From positions 46,048,522 through 46,112,521 of the forward strand of contig OY829645.1 in NCBI GenBank assembly GCA_963691815.1: a stretch of 64,000 bases of DNA, in the 5' to 3' direction. The DNA comes from Echiichthys vipera (taxonomy: Eukaryota > Chordata > Actinopteri > Perciformes > Trachinidae). The notes under the pieces were generated by a model that was not told where the DNA came from, ran no database searches, and saw only the letters and a program-made list of their open reading frames with translations. Position 1 is the stretch's first letter. Each line of letters begins with the position of its first letter. Below, one piece after another: positions 10,792-23,445 of this stretch. The position numbers and the translations under genes are program-made.

Positions 10792-10872
10792 TGATTTGAA
10801 TACTGCCATCAATACACAAAAATCTAAACAGATTTTCAAGTTTTAAAAAGCCTGTGAATATTCTCTTTTGTC

Positions 10873-10985
10873 CAGGTCGTCGTTATCCTCAAAGCAATTT
10901 CAATCAAAAGCAACTGGACTTGGTTATTCCCTAGACAAATAACCAAGTCCAGGTGCTTTTGACTGAAATTACTTTGATGACAGAT
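10873..10985. repeat. Short near-perfect palindrome (snap-back)
   Basis: Arms of about 48 bp surround a loop of about 10 bp near CCCTAGACAA. The left arm contains GCAACTGGACTTGGTTATT, and the right arm is its complement AATAACCAAGTCC plus AGGTGCTTTTGACTG. It lies 130 bp from the first coding exon. It could be a small MITE; no target duplication was identified. Confidence 0.75.
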
Positions 10986-12430
10986 TTTGAAAAGAACCCT
11001 GTGACGGTGGCTGGCTACCTGCCGTAATGGCTGGTTGACCAACACAAGAGCCACAACCCAAGATTTTCCAGCATTTGACGGATGATTGATGGGAGCAATA
11101 GTTTCTTAGTCTGTGTTAACCAACTGAAATCAACTGTGATTGAATACTTTTAAACATGCTGGAAGACAAGGGGGAAAACTAGATGGTGTTCCAAGCTGTA
11201 ATCAGTGGTGATTGTTCTAAGACTGCAAGGGAAAATATGGTGAATCCCGTGGTAAAATAGTTACTGCTGTGTGTACATTTCATTGACTTAATACGCGCTA
11301 GAAAGCCTTTATCTTTTGTTTAGAATCAGCTACTTATCACATGTATCCAGTTCAACTACTTTTCATTCAGCCACAGCCCTTTACAGAGTCCCACGCTCAG
11401 CTTCTACTGACTTTAATGGGGAAGCGTAGAGCGAGTTGTTCCACTGCAACAAAACTAGACGGATCATTGGATAAATGCTGGGCTTTGTCCCGCCCATTGG
11501 ACGCTCAGCATCTCTGCGGGTCTGTGGGAGAGTGGGCTGGCCCGGATGCTAGGCTTCTGCATGATGATTGGATGAGCTGTCTGAGGTGGAATCCTTTTTT
11601 GATTGACAGCTAAATGAGCGAATCAGCGATCTTGAAGAATAAACATCTTCAACAACATTCTTCAAGTTTTTCATTCCTTTGTTCTGAACTGATCCGCAGA
11701 CTTGACAGATCCCCAGCAACTTTGGCTTTGTTCAAAACGACTAGCGATGTGTATGGAGACTCTGTTCTGTCACTCTGCGGTTTCATTCCTCAACAAGCAG
11801 GGGCAGCGCCGGAGCTTCTCCCCCCGTCATGATCACTCACACTCACGGTCACACTTTACAGTAGCCTGGCGCAGCAGCTCCAGCTGGGCCAAGGCCGTTT
11901 AAGCAGCCTAGCTCTGCTGGCCATTGAGAGGACACTGGTCAAGTCCCTGGAAAGGACGCCTTGTTGGTACGACAAGGTCACAGATCCTTTTCTTGAAAAG
12001 GAACGAAGGGTAGAATTTACATATAAATACACATTCATGATGTAGGCCGGAAAAATGAGCTTTCCCTCCTTGAAAGACCAGCAACCGCCACCAGCTGTAA
12101 TAGATGTTCTTTGAAACAATAATGGCTAAGAACGTAAGAAAATATGGCCTTTATACCTGTACAGTTTAGAGTTATTTACATTTTTATTTGGCTTTTACTT
12201 TCTACTCATACTCCGCTGACACCTAGTTCAGAGGTAATGGAGGTTAGGATAGAGTTTTAACTGTATTTAAATATATATATATATATATAAAAAATTGTTA
12301 GTTGTACTGGGAATCAAACTTGTAGTCTCATAGTTAAAAGAGCAATATCCCTTTCCAAATATAAGTTAATTACACCAACAATATGTCTTGACCAGTCAAC
12401 TGATGTGGCAGTAGAGTGCATTGAATTGAA
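10986..12430. other. Intron 1 sequence, no recognised exon
   Basis: Holds several open frames of 60-90 codons without recognisable domains, a short (TA)n at about 12270-12290 and a (TTGAA)n stub at 12421-12436. I see no gene. Confidence 0.5.
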
Positions 12431-12435
12431 TTGAA

Positions 12436-13998
12436 TTGGTCTGGTCTGAGGAGGCTTATGCGACACTGCAGGGCTGCTTAAAAGTGACTGACTGGCCTTC
12501 ACTTTGTGAGACGCTTGGGGAGGACATTGATGGGCTCACTGAGTGCATCACAGACTACATTAATTTTTGTCCCATCTCGGACTGTAACATGCTATGCCAA
12601 CAACAAACCCTGGATCACCAAGGACATTAAGGCCATCCTGAATGAAAAGAAGAAAGTCTTCAGAGATGGAAACCGTGATGAGGTGAGGAGAGTCCAAGGG
12701 GTAATCAGACTTAAAATGAGGAAGGCTAAACGCAATTACAGGAGAAAGCTGGAGAACAATCTCCAGCGAAACAACATGAGGGACGTGTGGAGTGTCATGA
12801 GAACCATCACCGGGTTCCAGAAGACTGGTAGCATGAGGTTGGAGGCCTGTGTGGACCAGGCAAACAAACTGAACTTATTTTTTAATAGGTTTGATACAAC
12901 GGCCCATCCCCCACAGGACTCTGCTGCTGGCTGCCCTTCAAAGACTGCCACTATACCTCCCCCTACTCCTCCTCCTTACATAGCCCTTACCTTCTGCTCA
13001 CCACCTCACTTCACACCTACCTACTGCTGACAAGACTCCACCCTGGCAAAGATGCAGGCACCCTGTATTTCCAAGGGTTCTTAAAGCCTGTGCCCCTCTG
13101 CTTTGTGGAGCAATGAGTCAAGTCTTCAGCCTGAGCCTGCACCTCCAGAGTCCCTGTGCTGTGGAAGACGTCCTTCTTCGTGTCTGTGCCAAAGAGGCAG
13201 CGTCCCAGTGGCCCTCAGGAATAAAGACCCTGATGTCCCACATCATGAAGACCATGGAGACCAAGAAACTGTCTTCTCTCCCTTTCTCTTCACACTCTTC
13301 ACCTCAGACTTAAACTATTGCACTCCTGCCACCTTCAGAGGTTTTCTGATGACTCAGCAATAGTTGGCTGCATTGGAAAGGGGGATGAAAGTGAATACAG
13401 GACTGTTGTGGGCAACTTGTCACTTGAAGTGAGCTAAGTGGATCTCAGGAGGATGAAAAAACACCTGCGACCCCTGTCTCCATCCAGGGGGTCCCTGTGG
13501 ACACTGTAGAGGAGTATAAATACCTGGGGGTTTACTTCAATGATAAGTTGAACTGGACTAGAAACGCAGAGGCTGTCTACAAAAAGGGTCAAAGTCGACT
13601 CTTCTTCCTGAGGAGGCTGAGGTCCTTTAGCATCTGCCCGACGATGCTGAGGATGTTTTATGAGTCTGTTTCCAGTGAGATCTACTTCACTGTCACATGC
13701 TGGGGCAGTGGGCTGAAGGTCGCAGACACCAACAGACTGAACAAACTGATCAGGAGGGCTGGTGATGTCGTAGGGGAGGAGCTGCACACCCTGACGACTG
13801 TGGCAGAGAGGAGGATGCTGTCCAGGCTCCGGTCTATCTTGGACAATGTCTCCCACCCTCTCTGCGACACACTGGCCCAGCAGAGGAGCACCTTCAGCAG
13901 AAGACTCCTCGCACCCAGATGCACCACAGAGCGCCACAGGAAATATTTCCTGCCTGTGGTCTTTAAACTATACAACACATCCCTTGGAGAGCCTGTCA

Positions 13999-14067
<69 letters not shown>
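12436..14067 (+). mobile_element. L2-type LINE, decayed, ending in a long (TA)n
   Basis: Broken frames follow the order of a non-LTR polymerase. First comes the linker region N-N-K-P-W-I-T-K-D-I-K-A-I-L-N-E-K-K with N-M-R-D-V-W-S-V-M (12590-12890). Then there is an internal deletion, then the catalytic F-S-D-D-S-A-I-V-G (from 13342), then the C-terminal V-D-T-V-E-E-Y-K-Y-L-G-V, R-L-F-F-L-R-R-L-R-S-F and C-T-T-E-R-H-R-K-Y-F (13497-13960). Frameshifts occur near 12590 and several times in 13000-13450. It ends in (TA)n at 14001-14067, as L2/CR1-type elements often end in microsatellites. It is not functional. Confidence 0.8.
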
Positions 14068-14070
<3 letters not shown>

Positions 14071-14099
14071 TTTATTGAATCCTATTACTTTTAAAATAG

Positions 14100-17000
14100 T
14101 GTGAATTGTGACCCAGAAGGTTTAATCTGCTTTGGTATCACTGCGCGAGCATTTTATTGCCGCCAGCAGGAGGCAGTGTGGCGCTGTGTTACTACCTCCA
14201 GGACTCTCTATGCAGCGGCCATTTTGTTTCCTCATTACGCTGAGGGAAGCTGCACCGAACAGAAGCACTCCTCTCCAGTCTCATAATTTCTTCTGTTTAA
14301 TAATTAGTAATTAGTATGTGTATACTAATATGTTTGGTGAATATGCAGAGAAAATGTGTTTCTTCTATTTGGCGCGAACGGGTAAAAATGGCGTCTGTGG
14401 TAAACTCTTTTCTGATTGTCACTTAGTGGAGTTCAGAGTATCCACGACTGACCCACGAATGACAAGTGATGTCAGTAATGTGTGCCGTGGACCATAAAAA
14501 AAGATAACAGTTGAGTCGCAGTGTTTTTACGCTAGGTTTTCACTGAGGTTTGCGTGAGTTTTTCTTTGTGTATAACCACTTTAACTACGGACTGAGGTGA
14601 ATAAAAGTTGCCAAATGGAGAAACAACGTCATGGCTGCTTGAGGATGCTGCACCGAACAGAAGCACTCGTCTCCAGTCTCATCATTTCTCCTGTTTATGT
14701 GGACAGGTACTCAGTTTTGGATCTGTTACGCTAGCAGTCCATGAAGTTAGATATCCCAGATGTCAAATACACACTACCAGTCAAAATATGGTGTCATAGT
14801 ATGAGTTTAGCACGGGTTCAAATAGCCAAATCCATTTTGTTTTTTTATTAAGAGATTACCAAGAACTTTACCAAGTCATTCAGAGTCACCCAGTGCTCTC
14901 AGTTTTGTCGTGGATGTTAATTTTGAATGTACCTGCCCTAAAGGAGAGCTATAGCCATCAAAGCCAAAACAAACATTACAATGTCAAAACAATGGTTTAA
15001 GCTTATATAGAGGAGAAATTACACAACCCATGATCTTCTTCTCCCTCCCAAAGTCAATAAAACTATTAAATGTGACTGTGATTGGTCAAAATGTTTAAGC
15101 AATGTGAACAAGGCCACAGTGACACAACCAGAGCAGTAAATTTCCACCAGACAATGGCCGTGAGAGAGGGAGAGTCAGAGGGAAAGACAGACATACTTAG
15201 TAGTCAGCAGATGTCTGTCATTGTGGAAAACGTCATGTATTTGTGTTTCTCTATCTGCCAGACTGCTGTACCATCAGCTTCCTTCTCTTTATCGCTCTCA
15301 TTTAATCACTTTTTCTAACTGACTTTCTGCAAAATATTTACACAGTACAGGCTCAAGGACAAGACCGCATTTTAGATAAATCCCTATGGCTTTGTCTGTT
15401 GCTGCCTATTGACACACATTTTTTATTCCCCCAATTTCAGGATTTTTCAAAGGACAGAGCGATGAAATTCATCATTAGCATGACACACTTGTCAGTGAGA
15501 AAGTATTAACAGTAAAGTCTGCTTGTATAGATCTGCATAGAGATAATGGAGAGAGCCCTTGCATACAGAAAGTTTCAACAGTCTAACCCACGTGTTTGTA
15601 TATCTATACGATAGTGCATCTATGTAACTCTCAAGCTAGTTAATGATTTCACTAACACACATTTATCTTCATGACTTACTTCCTACGCAGTTAATTAGTA
15701 ACACTGAGGACATTGGGACAGTGAAAGCACTTGTGTTGAACTCTGTTTGAGAATATTCAGAAATGTCCTTTAAATGCACACAAACACAAAGTGTAACATC
15801 ACATTTTTGGGACTGTTTCATTGTGTTTCATTTCACGGTGACTGGCTAATAAACTGGTACACAGGTCCTGCATTGGTTACTATCAGACACTAAGCTGCTT
15901 GTGTGTGTGTGTATATACATACATTTAGTTTTTCCTGCTTGGAAAGACAGTCGACTCCATTATGTCTGTGACAAACTGTTAACATTGTTATGTCTATGTT
16001 ATAAATTAATTTCCCCCGGGGATTAGTAAAGTATTTCTGGTTCTGATGGCCATAAGTGATAGCACGATTACTTCCAGTATAGTAGTGTACTTGCATATGC
16101 TCTTTGACTACGGAGATAATGGGATAACTGAGAATGTGTCTATAAAACTGATGGTGAATCAATTATACTTTCATATAAGAATCAGTTTTAGGCACAAAAT
16201 GTGTTTTGCTCATTTAAAAAGAGGTAATCTGACTCTAAGTGGGCTCCCTTGCTGTTACTGTATCATGATTTATGGCTGTATTGTAGTTAAACAGCCTCGT
16301 TTAGGTTCCTTTAAAGTGTGTCGTACTGGATTGACACCACAATACAGTTGGCAAATAAATGAGTCTAAACAACAAAAGCGCTCTGACCCTCGGTGGTAAC
16401 ACAAAAAAGAATGAAAAGTAGAGGACCCGCAATTGAGCCTTGTGGCACTCCATGGACGCATTAACTCACCTGTATAACAGCTACATCTGAAAGAATAGGT
16501 GAAATATATCATATGAGACTTTGACAAGCTTGCGTACATAGGGCACAATACCATGTAACAACTTTCTTGTTTTCCCCATCTCTATTCTTAAAGTATCTAA
16601 AAAGGACATCAAATAAAGCAAACTCTTATATTTGTATTTTAAAAAGTTAATCGCCAAGACTCTCCAAGCATCTACAACACAAAACAATATTTTTTTTGCT
16701 GAACAAGAGTAAAAAGAAAGGGGACATATAGAGGAGTAGTGTGATAGTTAATGAGATCCACAATCAATATGAATGCACATTAATGTCATTTATTGTAAAA
16801 GTTATGTGTGTTAATATAAGTAGGGACAGTTTGTTTAGCTATATTCTGTTTCTGCATCCCCCTTCAACCTTGTGGAGTTCATAAAAAGCTTTTACAATTG
16901 TGGAAGATATATCTCCAGTGGTGCTTTAAAACATTAAAATCCTCTGTTGTACAAGAAGAGATTCTTTTTGTTTTATTAATTGTTTTTGAAAATGCAAATG

Positions 17001-17444
17001 CAGTTCTTACAAGCACCACTGTTCCCCACAGTAACACTCACTAACTTCCTCTCAACACTTACTCAATACACCATCATGGGTGCTAGAGGGTAAAGCATAA
17101 TGCTGATATGTGTATATAATCTAACATCTTGTTTGATGGTGTTTACAGCTAAAACAAACTAGACACAGGGCTACTACGGTTCTTGTCTTATAAAATGTAA
17201 AAACTGGGCAATGTGGTTGCACTTTCTTTTGCTCATGAGCATGACCAAAATAATTAGATCATGGATATAAGCGGCTGAAAGTTGTAATATTCGCAGTGAC
17301 GCTGAGCTTACCATTAGAGATAAAGCTCAGATATCTGGGAAAGAACATGTGCTCCTTTGCATTTAAAGGAATCAGCTGAGGGATGTGGTACCAGCATTCA
17401 AATCAGATGCGTCATGGACGTTTCCCTGTGGAGGTGTTCTACGC
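14100..17444. other. Intron 1 sequence with one direct duplication
   Basis: A block of about 50 bp, AGCTGCACCGAACAGAAGCA and what follows, occurs at 14247-14300 and again at 14648-14702. The stretch 15995-16045 ends in a LINE-type tail (CCCCCGGGGATTAGTAAAG). Otherwise no exon, RNA gene or element end is recognised. Confidence 0.5.
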
Positions 17445-17897
17445 CATGGGTGTCAAAGTCAAGGCCCGCGGGCCAGATCCGGCCTGCGAATGAATGATCT
17501 TGGCCCCCGGAATAATATTTGATTAGTATTAGATCCGGCCCGCACGCCACAGCGGCCTGCTGGTGTTTTTCACCAACGCACCAAAACTACATTACCCACA
17601 ATGCAACGGTAGCCCGCGAACTTACTGCAGCGCCGCAAGTGGGCTGCCTCGGCTTCCTTATTCATCAGCATTTAGGGCAGATGTCAACTTTCACTTGAAA
17701 TTACTGACAGAGTCGTACAAAAATGTGATTATTAATTTAATTATTAAATAAAATACGATACACTGTGTTAGGTCTTGGTTCAATAGGTCATATGCATCAT
17801 TTTAATATGTTTTAATAAACATTGAACCAGTCCGGCCCTCGGCTTGTAGCAGATTTGTTTTTTTGGCCCTATGATGTGTTTGACTTTGACATCCCTG
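17445..17897. mobile_element. hAT-type MITE, 453 bp, perfect 8-bp target duplication
   Basis: Begins CATGGGTGTCAAAGTCAAGG and ends TTTGACTTTGACATCCCTG, inverted termini of the common hAT C-A-x-G-G-G-T-G-T-C-A-A-A type. It is flanked on both sides by the exact octamer TTCTACGC (17437-17444 and 17898-17905). The interior has GGCCCGCGGGCCAGATCCGG, typical of these elements. No transposase frame. Confidence 0.92.
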
Positions 17898-17905
17898 TTC
17901 TACGC

Positions 17906-20740
17906 CATCCAACTGGGTGAAAACTCTACATTGACACTCTATCAGAAGATCCAAAGTTAGAGATGGCTTAAGTTTATTGTCTGACGAGGAATTCGCAGAG
18001 CCACATTTCGAGGAAAGACAGTTGAAGAAAATTCTCAAATGACAGCAGTGATACATAAGCAGGAAATGTCGCTGTTGCGCTGTTGCCTACAAAATGAGAG
18101 AGAGCGAGACTGGCTGTGGGAATAGTAATGAATGGGAACGATTGAAAGTTCAGGCCAAAAGCTTGGTGTAAAACATAGAGACTCATTGTCATCTTATTGG
18201 TTCGTGTGTGTGTGTGTGTAATGCTGGCTGGAGTCTCTACATGAGTACACACACACACACACACACACACTCTTACCATTTACATAACACTCTCCTATTT
18301 TAAGACCATGTACATTTCCACTGGGCTGACCACTTATTAAATCCACTCCTCTCCTTCCTTTCTCCCTCTCCCATCTTGGCTCCACATTTCTTTTACTCCT
18401 TATCCTCTTTTCCAATCTCCTCCTTTTCCTTTGTTTTGATCACATGTAAAGATGCAGACAGGGGCTACTAAAAAGATAGTGACAAAGAAAAATGAGTCAG
18501 GCAGATAAAGACAAAAATAGATGTGACAGATAGCCTGCAAGAATGAGTGTGCATTTGAAAAGATAGATGCACAGAGAGTGATAACAGGAAGTGTAATATG
18601 TTATAAGGAAACAGAGAGGTGCAAACATTCCAGACTTACCTAACTAAAGTTAACATCACAGTTGATTCTTAGTTGAAAGAAAAAGTGCATTCTTGGCATT
18701 AAGGTCAATGGGTTTCAGTGCTGTTTACACACACAGCCAACGTCTATCTCCTTATCACACACTCCAGGACTTCAACTAAAATGTGTATCTACACCGTGAC
18801 TTGGCATTCATGAAATTATCTGAAGCCAACAGAGTATGTTTGCCATCAGTGTTCAAAATTTTCCAAAGAATTATCCGGGTTATTTAGGTTGTTCAGAGGA
18901 GGTTTGCCCTGAAAGAGACCCATCTCTTATCTTCAGTGAGTCAGTTTAGTACTAAGCTGAATTGCTTCTATCATGAATTACATGCTGCTCCTGCAAGAAT
19001 GTGTTCCCTTTTATCATTTTAGCCCTGGATAATTGTCATAGCAGATATGTGGGGAGTGCTGCTGCTAGTAAGTCTGAAGTATGACATCCTTAAAAAAAAA
19101 CCTGTTAATTTGACCAGTAGATGACACTTCGATTGTGGTTTATGTTAAATTAAATACCATCGATATAGATCTACAAACAGGTTGTGATATCTTGCATGAA
19201 TACCTACAATAACATATTTTGGCCACTGAGGGAAAGCAGGAAGAAGCTATAAACACTTTAAAGTTGATAAATCTAACTTGCTAGCAAAATGTTATTTTGG
19301 CGTCATCTGGTGGTAGCCTGGAGAATTACACCGTAGCAAACGCGCATTGTACGCGTCTGATAGCCACATAATACTGCAACTGCCTTTACCAAGACTGTAT
19401 CATTAAATTCGACACTTTGTAGTTTAAAGACAGGTTGCGGTCAGAAGATATTTCACATTGTCTCTGTTAATCATTGCTACTTCCACTTTCTGATGACTCG
19501 AATGCAGAGTTTTAAAACTCCCGACATATTATTTATCCATTGGTAAAAAGGCTCAATGGCCACATCTCAACCAAAAATGCAACCAGACGCTTGTTCCAGA
19601 AAGTTTCAGCCATACTACGCCAACTTCAGCAGCAGCTAAGTTTCCTCAGTTGGCGTTGAACTGTAAACATGTTTGACAGCCAAAAGGGGGCGCTGGTTGG
19701 TTACAGTCTGTCATTCACCTTCGAAAAGAATGATGCACTTCTATCGTTCTGCAGGAAGATGGTGATTAGGCATTTACTAGCATTAAACCTGACCCTCCAA
19801 CTAGAGCTGGCTGAAAATCAACATCTATACTGCTTTCACGTTCAGCTGCCAAGGAAAATGATATCTTTCAAAGCACATATTAACGGTTTAAAGTGCAAAA
19901 CAATGTTATAAATTCATAGAAGATAAAAAGGGAAGTTGTGAGAGTGTATTTAGGTTAGTGGGCATGCACAGTAGCAGTGGAGGTTTACCAAGAGCTGAAG
20001 TCAAGGACACACAGTCCTATACTGTGTGTAACTGGTTTTATTCACCATGTCACTTTAGGCCCTTTGCCTCTCCGGATTTTGACTTATAGTACGATTCTAG
20101 TAATGCTGAAGGGCGGATATTTCACTTAACACAGGTTACTTACTTGATAGGTGAGTTTTATAGGAAACAAGCCTGCATTCAATACCTTACACTATGAAAT
20201 ACTAATTTGATAGAATTACAGGAGGACAATAATTCCTCAAAAACTACAAATTTTGAAGAAGATCGTATAAAAAAAGTGTGCCACAGGAAACCACTACAGG
20301 ACACAAATAGGACATTATAGTCAACCCTGTGGTGTGATCCTGACCTCACAGTGGCTGAAAGAATGTCACACATCACCTCGATGAGGAGTCTACAGCAGCC
20401 AATATTAGACTCAGGGACACACACACACACACACACACAGTCTGCTTAGTAACCCAGGCCGGACCTGTATACCAGTTTATCAGTCAGTCACATAGATCAA
20501 CAACTACAGCTACAATGAAACAGTCCCTAAAATGTGATGTTACACTTTGTTTCAGAATTTTCAGAAATGTCCTTCAAATGCTTACAATGTGTGGTCAGTA
20601 TCTTAGCTGCTAACCAACACGACCCATGAAGATCTGAGTACTCTGGATTTTTTCCCATCCTGCCAACTCTACAATTATAGGCAAAAAACATGACAATGAA
20701 TACTTCAAACTCTACAAAAGCCCATATCAGTCTTGTAGAG
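17906..20740. other. Intron 1 sequence with small CA/TG repeats
   Basis: (TG)n at 18203-18219, (CA)n at 18248-18270 and (CA)n at 20417-20439. Open frames up to about 100 codons (for example 17974-18279 minus) include simple repeat and show no known domain. No exon recognised. Confidence 0.55.
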
Positions 20741-20741
20741 A

Positions 20742-21896
20742 TCACAGGGAGATGGAATCACCTGCTAGGCATTGATTGCACCTCCTCCGGTGCCCACAGA
20801 GGGTCAACTGCAGGGTCATCAGCCAGGAACCACCGATATCAACGACGTTTCGCGCCTTTAATCCTGGAACGTCTCCTGGTGGCGGAGCAGTGACAGGGAC
20901 GTCTCCCAGCTGTTTGTTCCCCAGCTCTTGTCCTTCCTCAATAACCAGAGCCAAAAGCTTCCTTTCTCAGCCTCCTCTGCCAGCTCCTTGGTTGCCTTCT
21001 ACAGGCTCCATCCTGTCACCCCTACGTCTCTCAGAAGGCGCGTGGATGACTGCCCCACATAGACTGGGCATCCAACTTCAACTGGATAGATGGTGGTCTT
21101 CCAGCCAAACCAGCACTCTACAGCGAACTCTGTGTACTTGGCCTTTTTTTCGTTCGTAGCTGGCCTCGGTCCCCTCCTCCGCTGGTACTGTGAGCTCAAT
21201 GCTTCTCTCCACCCTAGGCTTGCCCTTCCTGCCTGGACTTCGTCGACAATCTCTTGATGTTGCAAGCAACTGATGGAGGGCACAGCCTGGTTGGTGGACT
21301 CTCTTAACTCGAGAACGATCCAACTGATGAATTGGAGCGGAAGTTGGAGGGTGTTCCTTCCTAACAGGCCCATTTCAGAGAGGCATCGTGGCAGCCCAAA
21401 CCACTTTCTGGTGAATAAGTTGGCCTTTCCATCCATCTTACTTGTGGTGGATGAGGGGATTTCACCCATTTTCAGCGGCCACATCACTCTTCTGTAGAGC
21501 ATGAACTGGTGGCACCAGACTTTGTACTTACCTGGGAGTTGGCTTTGGTCGATCTTTGCCAGGTCTTCTGAGAGCTGTTTAGACATACGATGTATGATGT
21601 ACAACGTACTGCCTCCCTAGGCTTTATATGGGTTGCACAGAAAGGAGTGGATTTTTTTCTCCCCCTAAGATGAAGGTGGTGCTGTCGGTTCTGACTCCTC
21701 TTATGAGAGACAGGCTCTGTGATTTTGAGGGCTTAATCCTCATTCGAGCCCACGACATCAGCTTGTCCATCCTTTTCAGAAACATCGTACCGTGACACCA
21801 AACATGGTCATCCTCAAAACCTGATAAAAATGTGTTGACTCTAAATTCAGTTTTGAAACAGCTTATGTAAAGAAAAAAATGTGGGCTTATGCTCAA
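20742..21896 (-). mobile_element. LINE fragment with restriction-like-endonuclease type C-terminus
   Basis: Reads on the minus strand. It opens with L-M-S-W-A-R-M-R-I-K-P-S-K-S-Q-S-L-S-L, then L-P-G-K-Y-K-V-W-C-H-Q-F and L-T-V-P-A-E-E-G-T-E-A-S-Y-E-R-K-K, and ends in Y-P-V-E-V-G-C-P-V-Y-V-G. The V-P-x-E-E-G...E-R-K-K-x-K/Q arrangement resembles the PD-(D/E)xK-like endonuclease region of R2/R4/Rex6-type elements. A large central deletion and frameshifts are present. Family placement is by memory of related fish proteins, so only moderately sure. Confidence 0.6.
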
Positions 21897-22434
21897 CTAT
21901 CGTTCACCCATTTTATATGTAAATGGCTGAAAAGTCTTAATGTGTTGCCATGTATATTGCATCTGTCTAGCAATACCTGGCTGTCTGAACGTTTTGAACT
22001 GTGCTCTTTTGCAGGTTTGTTGGACTCTGAACATTAAAAGTAAGAGTACAGTTTGATCCAAAACAAACCCAACTGCTATCATAAGCCAACATAAACTACT
22101 GAAGATAATTTGCAGTCTAGACAAACCTGAATCTCTTTCAAGACACATGCGAGCCAGATAAACCCAAGACACACCTCAGAAATATGAGGACAAATCAAAA
22201 CTGTACAGAGGTGTTACAAAAGAATGATGCACTTACATGCATTTGACATTTGAGGTGCTAGATGTTGGAAACAGGCCATGCCTACCATGCACTGTCAACA
22301 ACAGCAAATTAAAGCACAGCCCTAAAGCTATTTAAAAATATTTTCTACGTTGTTAGCAGTGGTTCATCTGCGAGAGAATGGGTGACAGAGAGAGGGAAAG
22401 CGAGAATGAGAAAGAGAGAGGGAGGGAGGAAAGG

Positions 22435-22435
<1 letters not shown>
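21897..22435. other. Intron 1 spacer
   Basis: No recognised feature. Lies downstream of the predicted slc6a6 exon 1 in gene orientation. Confidence 0.5.

Positions 22436-22438
<3 letters not shown>

Positions 22439-22494
<56 letters not shown>
22439..22494. repeat. (GA)n microsatellite
   Basis: About 28 GA units, preceded by a purine-rich stretch from 22382. It sits about 0.75 kb downstream of the predicted exon 1, reading (CT)n on the gene's sense strand. Confidence 0.95.
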
Positions 22495-22496
<2 letters not shown>

Positions 22497-22499
22497 CGT

Positions 22500-23232
22500 G
22501 TTTAGGAGAGCGCACGAAGTGCAACATGCGACTGGCTGAGCATCTCTGCCTTCTCGCCGCTCTGAGCGCTTCACTTCCCCTTTTCAACCACAGTTCAATG
22601 ACGAATTTAGACAGTATCAAATAAAGTCAATGAAAAGGAAACATATATAAATTGCATGACTATTCCCTTTGATTGGAATAGCCTACAAATCTATACAGAT
22701 GTGGAAAAAGACTGACCATTAAAGAGCAGAACGTCTAAAAGAAAATGACACGGAAAATAGACTTATACATTTAAAATCAAGCATCACATAAAAGCAACTG
22801 AAGCACGCATGTAGAAAAGCACGTGGGGAAAAACACTTATGTTGCATTTGGAGTTTTTAAGAAATTGCAAATCCACTAGCGAACGAATCAGCGCTCAAAG
22901 AGAACAGCCTGTATCCATATCTACATCACCGCTTCCCCACCTGCCTACACACTACGGCCGGTAAAACCGTCAATTACTGCAATCACCAAAACACTGATAA
23001 TTGATTTATCCACCCATAAATGACCTTTAACTCTTCTTAATTGCTCCTCTCGCTTGCAAAAATAAATAAATAAATAAATCATCATTCATTTCCATTCTTA
23101 GACAAATCAGATAAATGTCGGCATTCAAATTATAATTATAATAATATTCATAATAAAATTACATGAGCAGCACAGTCATCCCTTCCCTTCCGCTTTAGAG
23201 GTTTACAACGAGGTTATAGGTTTTTCCGTTAC
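22500..23232. other. Start of slc6a6 intron 1
   Basis: No mobile element is recognised in this 0.7 kb, in contrast to the rest of the window. That fits promoter-proximal sequence under constraint. Contains an ATAA-type tetranucleotide run near 23058-23080. Confidence 0.45.
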
Positions 23233-23355
23233 CTGCTATGTTGATATAATATCGTCTCTTATTTTGTCCTTTTAATGTCCTTTGAGCGCTGTCCCTTGTA
23301 CGTTTCTTCTTGTCCGTGTCCTCCTGTGTCTGTGAGAGCGACTGAAGGCTGGACG
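23233..23355 (-). other. slc6a6: Predicted 5' non-coding exon 1 of slc6a6
   Basis: The first coding exon starts at an acceptor one base before its ATG, so a spliced leader is required. On the minus strand this segment starts about 31 bp after a TATA-like box and ends in AACATAGCAG|GTAACGG, a good splice donor. It has no long open frame and reads as a typical leader. The transcription start (about 23355) is inferred only from the TATA spacing. Another upstream exon, or use of a different first exon, remains possible. cDNA or cap-tag data would settle it. Confidence 0.5.
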
Positions 23356-23380
23356 CGTCGGTAGCCTATTTTTTAGCCCG

Positions 23381-23386
23381 TTTATA
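23381..23386 (-). promoter_or_regulatory. TATA-like box of the predicted slc6a6 promoter
   Basis: The minus strand reads GGCTTATAAACGGG here. The TATAAA hexamer is followed about 30 bp later by the proposed start of exon 1, and 150 bp later by a splice donor. A GGCGGG-type GC box (minus strand, about 23507-23513) lies upstream. The assignment rests on motif and spacing only. Confidence 0.5.
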
Positions 23387-23445
23387 AGCCTCTCTTTCTG
23401 ACCTTTGTCTCTCAAAACAGGGGGGACATGAGAAATCAGCGGCAG

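Noticed and set aside
13497..14078. 193-codon frame as a possible host gene
   Set aside because: It is the polymerase C-terminus of an L2-type LINE running into (TA)n, with broken frames upstream.
19669..19911. 80-codon frame in intron 1
   Set aside because: It lies on the strand opposite slc6a6, with no homology I can recognise and no supporting signals.
22382..22624. 80-codon Arg/Glu repeat frame
   Set aside because: Translation of the (GA)n microsatellite.
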